NCBI RefSeq assembly: GCF_000170795.1
Contig: NZ_ABCM01000010.1
Coordinates: forward strand, 1-64,000
Reading direction: 5' to 3'
DNA from: Pedobacter sp. BAL39
GTDB taxonomy: Bacteria > Bacteroidota > Bacteroidia > Sphingobacteriales > Sphingobacteriaceae
Length of the DNA: 64,000 bases
Under the pieces are notes generated by a model. The model made no database searches, was not told the DNA's origin, and was given only the letters and a program-made list of their open reading frames with translations. Shown here piece by piece: positions 46,416-54,070 of the stretch (within the stretch, counting starts at the first letter, position 1; each line of letters starts with the position of its first letter). Both the position numbers and the translations under genes were made by a program.

Positions 46416-47030
46416 CTAAGGCTTATTCAACATCTTCTTTTTGACCTTACTCAAAAATTCTGAAGTAATACCCAGATAAGAGGCGATCTGCGTTCCCGGC
46501 AATCGCTGAATCAGCGCTGGGTAGCGCTGTTGAAAAGCAAGGTAACGTTCATCTGCTGTGAAGCTGATGTTATGCAATACCCTTTCCTGCAGTTCGATGT
46601 ATTTACGTTCAATAACAATCCTGAAATTGCGGTCGAAGATTGGAAAATGTGTATATAAATATAGCAGATCCTTATGTTCGATCTGCAATACTGTAGCAGG
46701 TTCTACAGCTTCGATAAACATCTTGCTGGGTTTTTGATCATAGAAGCTTTGGAAATCGGCAATCCATTCGTTTTCTACTGCAAATTGGAGGTTGTGTTCA
46801 ACACCATTCTGATCAACCACGTACATCTTAAAACATCCGGAAATGACGAAGGTATAAAATCTGCATACATCGCCCTCCTGCAGCAAGAATCCTTTACGTT
46901 TAAAAGTCCGCTGTTTAAAAACCTGCTCCGCAGCCACTACCGACTCTTTTGTAAGTGGAAAAATGGAACTAAAGAAACTGATCAACATCCCAAAGGCATG
47001 TTCATTATGACTGCTGGCTGAACTATTCAA
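46416..47030 (-). CDS. Crp/Fnr family transcriptional regulator
   Basis: 204 residues: N-terminal cyclic-nucleotide-binding-like fold (LLQEGDVCRFYTFVISGCFKMY, LQFAVENEWIADFQSFYDQ) and C-terminal helix-turn-helix (RLPGTQIASYLGITSEFLSKVKKK). No RxSxR-like cAMP site, so ligand unknown. It is divergent from the tautomerase operon, and palindromic sites lie in the shared upstream region and before the converging secreted-protein gene. Confidence 0.93.
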   Translation of the reverse strand: MNSSASSHNEHAFGMLISFFSSIFPLTKESVVAAEQVFKQRTFKRKGFLLQEGDVCRFYTFVISGCFKMYVVDQNGVEHNLQFAVENEWIADFQSFYDQKPSKMFIEAVEPATVLQIEHKDLLYLYTHFPIFDRNFRIVIERKYIELQERVLHNISFTADERYLAFQQRYPALIQRLPGTQIASYLGITSEFLSKVKKKMLNKP

Positions 47031-47093
47031 GATAAAATAATTGATAAAGCAAATGTAGGAAAAGTCTGACAGTTCCGGTTTACCTCATCAGTC

Positions 47094-47137
47094 ACCCTTA
47101 AACTAGTTCAATCCTATTTCTTAAACTCGTTCATAGG
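47094..47137. promoter_or_regulatory. Two CTTAAACT-type sites in the divergent Crp/tautomerase intergenic region
   Basis: ACCCTTAAACTAGTTCAAT (centre about 47104.5) and CTTAAACTCGTTCATA (centre about 47127.5), 23 bp apart. Both are variants of the palindrome at 45614-45635. A near-consensus -7 box CATCTTTG lies at 47158-47165. Confidence 0.55.
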
Positions 47138-47201
47138 TGATTCATTCACCTTCCCAGCATCTTTGTACCAGATTATTACATAAAAGATTAAACAAAAAAA
47201 C

Positions 47202-47423
47202 ATGCCACACGTAACCATTAAAACTTACCCAGACGTAACTGAAGAACAGAAACAAGCATTAACACAAGCCATCACAAAAGAGATCATCAGCATTACCGGA
47301 AAACCGGAGATGGTGATTTCTGTAGATATCATTGATGTTCCGGAAGACGAATGGATGGAAAAAGTTTACAATACAGACATCACGCCTAATTTGGACAGGC
47401 TTTACAAAAAACCAGGATACTAA
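47202..47423 (+). CDS. 4-oxalocrotonate tautomerase family protein
   Basis: 73 residues. Pro2, the general base of the tautomerase superfamily after removal of Met, is present in MPHVTIKTYPDVTEEQK. Length and the ITKEIISITGKPEMVISV helix fit the small PptA-like group. Substrate unknown. First gene of the operon divergent from the Crp/Fnr-type regulator. Confidence 0.92.
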   Translation: MPHVTIKTYPDVTEEQKQALTQAITKEIISITGKPEMVISVDIIDVPEDEWMEKVYNTDITPNLDRLYKKPGY

Positions 47424-47444
47424 GGAATCCATAAAATTATACAA

Positions 47445-47837
47445 ATGAGTAATCAATTAGAAGAACAATCCATCAAAGATGCGATTGAGAATTTTGCTCA
47501 GAACCTGAATGCCGCAGATGCGGCATCAGTTTCTGCAGCTTTTACAGCAGAGGGTAAATTTTTACCTGATGGCTTTGAGACCATTAATTCCACTCAAGTT
47601 AGCCAGCGTGCAGCGAATAGCTTAGCGGCTACCGCTTTCCACATCGAATTTGAGTTTTCCGACATTAACATTGAAGAGAACACGGCATATGTGATCGCAA
47701 ATGCAAGTACCTCTAAGTTAAGCAAGGGTGAAACAGCGAGAAACTCACAGTCGAGCCGGGACTTCTTCGTGCTTAAAAAAGTTGAAGGAACATGGAAAAT
47801 CCACCGCTACGTTTTCAATAACGTTAAAGCTGCATAA
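47445..47837 (+). CDS. SnoaL-like / SgcJ-type NTF2-fold protein
   Basis: 130 residues with the NTF2-like cone pattern: IKDAIENFAQNLNAADAASVSAAFTAEGKFLPDGF at the start and SSRDFFVLKKVEGTWKIHRYVFN at the end. Some relatives are isomerases or hydrolases, but catalytic residues vary, so the role is open. Lies 21 bases after the tautomerase and 8 bases before the MDR gene. Confidence 0.85.
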   Translation: MSNQLEEQSIKDAIENFAQNLNAADAASVSAAFTAEGKFLPDGFETINSTQVSQRAANSLAATAFHIEFEFSDINIEENTAYVIANASTSKLSKGETARNSQSSRDFFVLKKVEGTWKIHRYVFNNVKAA

Positions 47838-47845
47838 TTTAACTT

Positions 47846-48814
47846 ATGAAAGCTGCAGTACTATATCACCCGGGTGGTGCCGACCATTTCATTCTGGAAG
47901 ACAGGCCAATTCCCAAGGTTACTGAAAATCAGGTGCTCGTACGAGTAAAGGCATTTGGACTTAACCGTTCAGAACTGATGACTCGAAAAGGGCTATCTCC
48001 CAATGTTAAATTTCCGCGGATACTTGGAATAGAATGCGTTGGAGAAGTTGTGGAGGACCCTTCAGGTGAATACCGGCCAGGTCAAAAAGTAGCGGCTTTC
48101 ATGGGGGACATGGGAAGACAGTATGATGGCAGTTATGCGGAATACACGTTACTTCCGCGACAGATTCTGTGCCCTTTTGAGAGCTCGCTCAGTTGGGAGG
48201 TCCTGGGGGCACTGCCTGAAATGTTCCAAACTGCCTACGGGTCCCTGCACATTGCTTTAGGGATTAAAGCTGGTGAGAAGCTGCTGATCCGAGGAGGTAC
48301 CTCTTCCGTCGGACTTTTAGCGGCACAACTCGCAAAGATTGCTGGTTTAACCGTAACTGCGACAACCCGGGAGGTCAGTAAGACTCAATTGCTGTTGACC
48401 AACGGTGCGGACGAAGTTTTAGTAGACGACGGGTCGTTGTTACTCCGGCATAACTTAGATGCAAAGCCAAGGTTTGACAAAGTGTTGGAACTGATCGGTA
48501 CGACTACGCTGAAGGACTCACTGGCCTGCACTATTGCCGGAGGCAAAGTATGCATGACAGGTATGCTTTCCGAGCAATGGTCTATAGCTAAGTTCGATCC
48601 TATGGGATATATTCCCGCAGCCGTTAGTCTTACCGTGTATGATAGCGGTCAGGTCAGGGTAAGTAGAGAATTCTTTCAGCAATTTATTGAACAGGTTGAA
48701 GCTGGTAAAATTAGTCCCCCAATCAAAAAGATCTTCCCTCTGGATCATATTGTTAGCGCACATGAGTTCATGGAAAGTAATTCCGGAGGCGGAAAAATTA
48801 TCATTACCACATAA
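47846..48814 (+). CDS. Medium-chain dehydrogenase/reductase, quinone oxidoreductase-like
   Basis: 322 residues: GroES-like N-terminal domain (VLVRVKAFGLNRSELMTRKG, GIECVGEVV) and Rossmann domain (LLIRGGTSSVGLLAAQLAKIAGL). Catalytic-zinc residues of alcohol dehydrogenases are absent, so a zinc-independent NADPH-dependent quinone or enone reductase is likely. Third gene of the operon. Confidence 0.92.
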   Translation: MKAAVLYHPGGADHFILEDRPIPKVTENQVLVRVKAFGLNRSELMTRKGLSPNVKFPRILGIECVGEVVEDPSGEYRPGQKVAAFMGDMGRQYDGSYAEYTLLPRQILCPFESSLSWEVLGALPEMFQTAYGSLHIALGIKAGEKLLIRGGTSSVGLLAAQLAKIAGLTVTATTREVSKTQLLLTNGADEVLVDDGSLLLRHNLDAKPRFDKVLELIGTTTLKDSLACTIAGGKVCMTGMLSEQWSIAKFDPMGYIPAAVSLTVYDSGQVRVSREFFQQFIEQVEAGKISPPIKKIFPLDHIVSAHEFMESNSGGGKIIITT

Positions 48815-48832
48815 CCAAAAATAAGGACAACA

Positions 48833-49810
48833 TTGGATCAAGAAACACTTACGAAAGAAACGTTGGAGCACACGATATCTCAGTTTTTTTTGAAAGACGT
48901 CGTCTCGGGCCTTTCTGCGGTAAATAAAAGCCTGTCTTCTAAGTACTTTTACGACAAACATGGTCACGCGCTTTTTCAGCAGATTATGCAGTTGCCAGAA
49001 TATTACCTGACGAGGTGTGAGATGGATATTTTTCAACACAAAACAGCCGAGTTGGCATTTGCCATCGGGGATGAACCATTTGACCTTATTGAGCTTGGTG
49101 CAGGAGATGGAACAAAGTCATTTCACCTCTTAAAACACCTCAGTGAACATTCGGCAACATTTACTTATATGCCGATTGATATTTCCGGAAATATCCTGAG
49201 GTTTCTTGAGACCAATCTTAAGGCAGACATTAAGGATCTCGACATCAAGTGTTTTCAAGGGGATTATTTCGAGATGATGGCGAAAGCGGTGAAACAATCA
49301 GAGCGAAAAAAGGTTGTCTTGATGCTGGGAGGAAACCTTGGCAACATGACAGCAATGGAGACCCAGAACTTCTGTCGTTCATTATACAAACACCTAAAAC
49401 CTGGAGATCGTGCGATCATCGGTTTTGACCTCAAAAAACATCCACGAACTATTCTCAATGCCTATGATGATGTGAAAGGTATCACCGCTGCGTTTAACCT
49501 CAACCTGCTCTCCCGGATTAACAGGGAACTTGATGCCGATTTTGATCTTGATCAATTTGAACATTATCAGACCTATGACCCAGCAACTGGTGAATGCAGG
49601 AGCTATCTAGTAAGCCTCATAACGCAAACGGTTACTTTAAAAAATGAAACTTTTAGTTTTGAGAAAGACGAGACAATCTTCATGGAGGTATCCAGAAAGT
49701 TCTCTAAAGAGGACATCACAGGATTAGCACTAGAGTCAGGGTTCCGACATGTTACCCAAATCATGGACTCAAAACATTGGTTTACTGATTCAGTCTGGGA
49801 AATCACTTAA
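48833..49810 (+). CDS. egtD: L-histidine N-alpha-methyltransferase (EgtD family), TTG start
   Basis: 325 residues, the usual length. N-terminal PKYFYD-like motif (SSKYFYDKHGHALFQQI, LPEYYLTRCE), SAM motif I (LIELGAGDGTKSFHLL), LMLGGNLGNM, and the C-terminal FMEVSRKFS. The family trimethylates histidine to hercynine, the first step to ergothioneine. The next Met is inside the domain, so the TTG is the start; AAGGACA lies 5-10 bases before it. No egtB is nearby. The 3' end overlaps the convergent GNAT gene by 21 bases. Confidence 0.87.
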   Translation: MDQETLTKETLEHTISQFFLKDVVSGLSAVNKSLSSKYFYDKHGHALFQQIMQLPEYYLTRCEMDIFQHKTAELAFAIGDEPFDLIELGAGDGTKSFHLLKHLSEHSATFTYMPIDISGNILRFLETNLKADIKDLDIKCFQGDYFEMMAKAVKQSERKKVVLMLGGNLGNMTAMETQNFCRSLYKHLKPGDRAIIGFDLKKHPRTILNAYDDVKGITAAFNLNLLSRINRELDADFDLDQFEHYQTYDPATGECRSYLVSLITQTVTLKNETFSFEKDETIFMEVSRKFSKEDITGLALESGFRHVTQIMDSKHWFTDSVWEIT

Positions 49811-50317
49811 CGATTTTCGCATCATTATATCCGTCTGCTCCTCATCGCCCATTTTGAAAATGTGTGTATCAAAGGCTACAAATCCGTTTTTTTCATAAAA
49901 TCTGATTGCTCTCGGATTGTTTTCCCAGACGCCAAGCCATAATGAGGATTTATTAAGTTCTATAGCAACCTGCAAGGCATGCCCGTACAACAACTGTCCA
50001 ACCTTCTTGCCATGGTAATCCTGAAGCACATAGATTCTTTCAATTTCCAATGAAGAATTTTCCTGTAATTCAGTTTGTGCCAGGCCAGTGTTGACCTTTA
50101 AGTAACCGATTGCCGCTGTTCCATCCCAGGCAATAAAAAATTGTGACCCGGCATTATCTACTTCCCCCTGCAACTTTTGTAGACTAAAGTTACTTTCCAG
50201 ATATTGTTGCATATCTGACTCCGAATTGCTGTCTGCAAAGGTTTCAAAAAAAGTCTTTTTTCCAATTTCCTGCAGCGTTTCGATTTCAATGGGGCTAACT
50301 TTAAGGATTCTGAACAT
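49790..50317 (-). CDS. GNAT family N-acetyltransferase
   Basis: 175 residues with the acetyl-CoA-binding motif in YHGKKVGQLLYGHAL near residue 102 and ENNPRAIRFYEKNGFVA, typical of small-molecule or protein N-acetyltransferases. The 3' end overlaps egtD on the other strand. Confidence 0.92.
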   Translation of the reverse strand: MFRILKVSPIEIETLQEIGKKTFFETFADSNSESDMQQYLESNFSLQKLQGEVDNAGSQFFIAWDGTAAIGYLKVNTGLAQTELQENSSLEIERIYVLQDYHGKKVGQLLYGHALQVAIELNKSSLWLGVWENNPRAIRFYEKNGFVAFDTHIFKMGDEEQTDIMMRKSLSDFPD

Positions 50318-50461
50318 GAGCTATGCTGATTTTGGACAAAGGTATACATGCATCATCGTTGTTGGATTTAACAAATGTTAAGAAATACAAAGTCACGTAA
50401 ATTTGAATGAGATATCTGTTAATGGCTTAAAGAAGGTTGGTTAAAAAAACAAATACTATAA

Positions 50462-50494
50462 AAATGGCCTCCAGATATTATCTAGAGGCCATTT
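50462..50494 (-). terminator. Rho-independent terminator (near bidirectional)
   Basis: AAATGGCCTC and GAGGCCATTT form a perfect stem extended by AGAT/ATCT. T-rich runs follow on both strands. It lies 53 bases past the outer membrane protein gene stop. Confidence 0.85.
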
Positions 50495-50547
50495 AAGATT
50501 TTTTTTCAAAATATTCCCTCTGTGAGGATCTTATTTCTAATGGTTTA

Positions 50548-51042
50548 TTATAGTGTAAATCTAAATCCTAAACCGAATCTACCTGGCTGAGAATCCAGGA
50601 AGCGATTGTCGCCGATGTAAATACTAGGTCTCCAATCAAAAGCGATTGCCAAAGGCGCACCTTGAATTTTATAATCAATACCTACCATTGGCACAAGATA
50701 AACGGCAGTATAACTATCATCTACGAAAAAGAATCTATCTCTGTCGTAAATCTGGAATTTAGGTCCCCCTCCAAGGTACCATTCCAAACCTTTAGCTCCC
50801 TTAACTGGAGCTGCATATTGTAAAAAACCTTGGATTACAGTGGTGTGTCCACCGAATAATACTTCGGCTTGTAAAGCTGTATTTCTGCTAAAGTGGTGTC
50901 TTACGGAAGGTCCGACAAACGTACGGCCATCTCCAAAATCAAGTCCTAAACCTAAAGAGGTACCATAATTCTGAGCTTTAACCTCAGTTGAATTCAGAGC
51001 GAAAAATGATAGAAAGCCTAAAATGGTAAGAAGTTTTTTCAT
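50548..51042 (-). CDS. Small outer membrane beta-barrel protein
   Basis: 164 residues from the ATG at 51042, which begins the signal peptide (MKKLLTILGFLSFFALNSTEVKAQ). Alternating strands follow (FVGPSVRHHFSRNTALQAEVLFGG, MVGIDYKIQGAPLAIAFDWRP) with a C-terminal Phe-rich end (RFGLGFRFTL). Eight-stranded OmpW/OmpX-like size. Function unknown. Confidence 0.82.
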   Translation of the reverse strand: MKKLLTILGFLSFFALNSTEVKAQNYGTSLGLGLDFGDGRTFVGPSVRHHFSRNTALQAEVLFGGHTTVIQGFLQYAAPVKGAKGLEWYLGGGPKFQIYDRDRFFFVDDSYTAVYLVPMVGIDYKIQGAPLAIAFDWRPSIYIGDNRFLDSQPGRFGLGFRFTL

Positions 51043-51960
51043 AATTAATGTAAAAAGTGAATAATGGTCAGCAGTTAGCAACTTTAATGCCGATTGAATA
51101 AAATACCTCCTATAGTTGTGAATTAATGCAAGATTCAGTTCATGAGGAGTCTGGGCCTCAATGGATCTAGTCAAAAGTTGCGGTTATTACGCAGTGCAAG
51201 TTTACAGCTTTACTGCACTTCTGATCTATGTGAAGCAAATGTATTTTGAACGGAATTATCGATCCTGCGAATGCAAAGCCGAAATTATCCGAATAGACAG
51301 CATCCATATTTACTCTAGTATTGTAAGTGGTCTCGCACCAACTTCATTTGGGGTCAAATCGCTATTAAAAACGCGTTGAAGGTCTGTTCCCGGGTCTTTT
51401 TATAGTGGCTGGCCTATCAAATCGCGAACCAATGGTTACGTAATGGCTACGCAACCCTTTTCCAACAGCGAACAAGGTGCGAACGAGCACCGAACAAGAA
51501 CCCTAAATGTCTTATACTGCTATGCCGTATTAGGAACAGAAACCGTACAACAATTGGAGTGTTAAATGGGTTAATATTTACAATTATAAAAATAGTTAAG
51601 CGGAAAACCTTTACATTTCAAAAAAATGTTGGGATCTACCTTTACGTCATTAGAATAATTTCGTGTGATATAGTGTTTGTCTGATGATTCTAACACATCA
51701 CCCATGGAGGTAGCACTCAAGCTCCAGTTCTTTTATGGATGATCAATTAATTACAGGTTATCTGATCGGCGCATTATTAAAATCGCTTATCCTGGCAATT
51801 GCCTCTCAGGAAAAATCAAACTGGTAGTACCACTGAACTATTGCTTTAGGATAACATCACATTTACACCATTTGGCTTGGCTTATTTGATATGCGATAGT
51901 TTCTTATACTTATCAGTTTGGGACATTTTAATTGAGCTTCGGGTACGCTTCGAGTACCGG
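51043..51960. other. Non-coding AT-rich stretch, no gene supported
   Basis: Scattered short frames only; the 72-codon frame at 51161-51379 has no family features. A small GGTGC/GCACC hairpin occurs near 51476-51491, in a patch of repeated CGAAC words. The stretch begins a roughly 1.9-kb region without protein genes that looks like a decayed accessory segment. Confidence 0.5.
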
Positions 51961-51983
51961 CCGAGGTTGACGAGGGGTTGTCA

Positions 51984-52025
51984 GGGGTTGTCGGGGCAAA
52001 AAGGCCCTTTAGCCCCAACAACCCC
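51984..52025. repeat. GC-rich hairpin (14-bp arms, one mismatch)
   Basis: GGGGTTGTCGGGGC (51984-51997) and GCCCCAACAACCCC (52012-52025). Stem-like structure in an AT-rich background, preceded by another copy of GGGGTTGTC at 51974-51982. Could be a terminator, an element end, or a binding site. Confidence 0.6.
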
Positions 52026-52337
52026 CGGTCAAAGCCGCTAATTTACGCCGCCACTGTCGAACGTCACTCGAACGTGCCTTAGGGTTGATCAGACCGGACA
52101 TCAGCAGTTTTACTCCAGTCGATGTACGTAAATAGTTGCTCAAATGCCATCAAGTTCGTTGTCAGAAGTCTAATCCGACCATCGTTACTAGTTTCCTGCT
52201 ATCAAAGATCAGAGTTTCCTTTCCTAAGTAAAGCAATTATATAATCTATTGCTTTATGACCTTAGGGCTATTTTACCAACTGATGAAGCCAATAATCGGT
52301 TGCAACAGGTTAATTAATTCCAATCCTATTTATTTTA

Positions 52338-52374
52338 AAAGTAAATATAATAATTTATTAAAATAATTTACTTT
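52338..52374. repeat. AT-rich inverted repeat
   Basis: AAAGTAAAT (52338-52346) and ATTTACTTT (52366-52374) with an AT-only loop. No gene nearby. Possibly a protein-binding site or a relic of the mobile region. Confidence 0.45.
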
Positions 52375-52545
52375 CTTTAATCAAATGCAATTCCGATCTT
52401 GCGGTTAGGTTATGCAGGTAGATAGAATTCTATCAAGATAACTCATTTAATTTGTATTGGCATTTTAAATCAACGATACTTTGCAAAAACAGACGTCGGA
52501 AATCTAAACAGGCAAAGCGCGGTGAAAATGAATGCCCGGTTTCTG

Positions 52546-52553
52546 TATATTTG
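52546..52553 (+). promoter_or_regulatory. -7 box of a candidate non-coding RNA gene
   Basis: TATATTTG matches TAnnTTTG exactly. The expected start, 5-7 bases downstream, coincides with the first base of the long RNA stem at 52558. Confidence 0.6.
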
Positions 52554-52557
52554 TGCG

Positions 52558-52715
52558 GAAATATGGGCGTTCTCCGTAGGCCTGTTAGAGAGTTTCGGCT
52601 CTCGTCCCCTCCGACGGGGTGTTTTTGCATGCGGGGAGCGCCCATATTTCTTGCTTTCCTCTTTTAGAATCATTGCTTTATCGCCTTAAAAACTGACAAG
52701 CAATGATTATTTTAT
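52558..52715 (+). ncRNA. Candidate structured small RNA with its own terminator
   Basis: An 18-bp outer stem (52558-52575 with 52633-52650, counting G-U pairs) encloses two small hairpins: GAGAG/CTCTC at 52588-52603 and CCCC/GGGG at 52606-52619. A second stem, AATCATTGCTT with AAGCAATGATT (52668-52678 and 52698-52708), is followed by a T-rich tract and looks like a terminator. No match to tRNA, SRP, tmRNA or RNase P landmarks. Minus-strand frames crossing it are most likely shadows. Confidence 0.5.
52668..52715 (+). terminator. Terminator of the candidate RNA gene
   Basis: Perfect 11-bp stem (52668-52678 with 52698-52708), 19-base loop, then ATTTTATTTC. The T tract is interrupted, so efficiency is uncertain. 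Confidence 0.55.
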
Positions 52716-52920
52716 TTCTACATCCAGTATCTTTTATTTTAATCATCAAACAACATTTGTGTTGCCGTTCCGGCACATTTGTGCTGCAGATCAATCCTGA
52801 TCCGCCCGGCTGATCCTGTCTTTTAATTCCTTAAAAATTTATTCCATAATGACCTCCCGGGATTTTGTCCCACAGGGATGCCTATGTCCAATTTTTATTC
52901 ACCATTAAACCCTTCAAAAC

Positions 52921-53181
52921 ATGTTTGAAATCAAGAAAAACACCGTAACCATTGCCGTAGACACCTACGAAGGCTTCGAGCACCAATACGTAGCCGACCT
53001 GCAGAAAGACCTGATCCAGTTGATGCAGGGTATTCACATGTTGAGTAAACACCGTGAGTTGGATGATTTCCCTACAGGTGATCTGTACAGCATTGTGCAG
53101 CTGCAGCAAGCACTGTGTCCGTCTGTGGAGGATTTGGAAGCTGCTTATCCGATCTTCTTACCTGATGGTATTAACATTTAA
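52921..53181 (+). CDS. Small hypothetical protein of the accessory region
   Basis: 86 residues, acidic, no signal peptide. The pattern DLIQLMQGIHMLSKHRELDDF and the C-terminal FLPDGINI give a globular look, but I cannot name the family. Together with the RadC-like and Cys-containing genes it forms a small cargo cluster of the type often found on Bacteroidota mobile elements. Confidence 0.65.
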   Translation: MFEIKKNTVTIAVDTYEGFEHQYVADLQKDLIQLMQGIHMLSKHRELDDFPTGDLYSIVQLQQALCPSVEDLEAAYPIFLPDGINI

Positions 53182-53242
53182 ACCGGACTGAATAGATAAA
53201 TAATTGAATAGCTGAATAATTAATAAGAAAATTTAACAAACG

Positions 53243-53710
53243 ATGAACATAGGAGACAAATTTTATAAAATCCCGGAGATAAAGCTGATGTATAACCCGA
53301 GAGTGAAGGCTAGCGACAGGCCTAAAGTTGGAAATGCAAAGGAGACTTATAAAATCTTCATACAGGATTGGAACAGGCATAAGATCTATTTGATTGAGCA
53401 GTTTAAGATATTGCTTATTGATAAGCGAATGTCTGTGCTTGGTATCGTCACCATTGGCTCAGGTGGTCTGGATGGGGTGTATGTTGATCCAAAAATGGTT
53501 TTTGCGCCAGCGATCATCAGCGGTGCAAGCGCTATCGTTTTGGCACATAACCATCCATCCGGTGAGGTAACACCCAGTCCGGCTGACATCAAACTTACCA
53601 ATGATCTGGTAACATTAGGAGAAATACTCCATGTTAAAGTGCTGGATCATTTGATTGTGACCCGAGGGCATTATTTCAGTTTTATTGATAATCAGTTGAT
53701 TAAGTATTGA
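53243..53710 (+). CDS. RadC-like JAB/MPN domain protein
   Basis: 155 residues, one MPN+ metalloprotease-like domain with the JAMM pattern in LAHNHPSGEVTPSPADIKLTNDL (His-x-His and Asp) near residue 104, preceded by VLGIVTIGSGGLDGVYVDPKM. It lacks the helix-hairpin-helix N-terminus of full RadC. Such short copies are typical of mobile elements and prophages in this phylum; activity unproven. Confidence 0.9.
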   Translation: MNIGDKFYKIPEIKLMYNPRVKASDRPKVGNAKETYKIFIQDWNRHKIYLIEQFKILLIDKRMSVLGIVTIGSGGLDGVYVDPKMVFAPAIISGASAIVLAHNHPSGEVTPSPADIKLTNDLVTLGEILHVKVLDHLIVTRGHYFSFIDNQLIKY

Positions 53711-53711
53711 G

Positions 53712-53945
53712 ATGAAAACGATAATTATACTGTTCCTTTTCCCAATGGTTGCGATTAGTATCTTGCAGCCATTGGGAAAGGCAAATGATGGTGGATTTGT
53801 ATTTGTGTGCCTGAGTAAGACGGCACGCAAATACCATAAATATGAAAATTGCAGAGGCCTTCTAAAATGTACGCACGAGGTGAAAAAGTTGAGCATGAAT
53901 GACGTGGACACACTGAGGTTTAGCGCCTGTAAGATGTGTTATTAA
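53712..53945 (+). CDS. Small secreted Cys-containing hypothetical protein
   Basis: 77 residues, starting right after the RadC-like stop. A hydrophobic N-terminus (MKTIIILFLFPMVAISIL) suggests export. The rest has KYHKYENCRGLLKCTHEVKKLS and a final CKMCY, a set of Cys with His residues that could bind metal or form disulfides. No known family recognised. Confidence 0.65.
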   Translation: MKTIIILFLFPMVAISILQPLGKANDGGFVFVCLSKTARKYHKYENCRGLLKCTHEVKKLSMNDVDTLRFSACKMCY

Positions 53946-54070
53946 TTTTGAACCAGGCTCCCTGAATCTGTTTGCAGTAGGAAAATTTGAAAGGCTTGTT
54001 CACAAACCTTAGATGTTCATGGATAACGAACAACAACGAACTATGACCAGCAGTGCTTTGGAAGAGAGCG

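Noticed and set aside
51161..51379. 72-codon plus-strand frame in the gene-free region
   Set aside because: Low-complexity residue pattern, no start context, no family resemblance.
52433..52673. Two minus-strand frames of 67-70 codons across the structured RNA candidate
   Set aside because: They follow the strong stem and the GC-rich hairpins, so they are explained as shadows of RNA structure; the peptides are Arg/Pro/Ser-rich without a fold.
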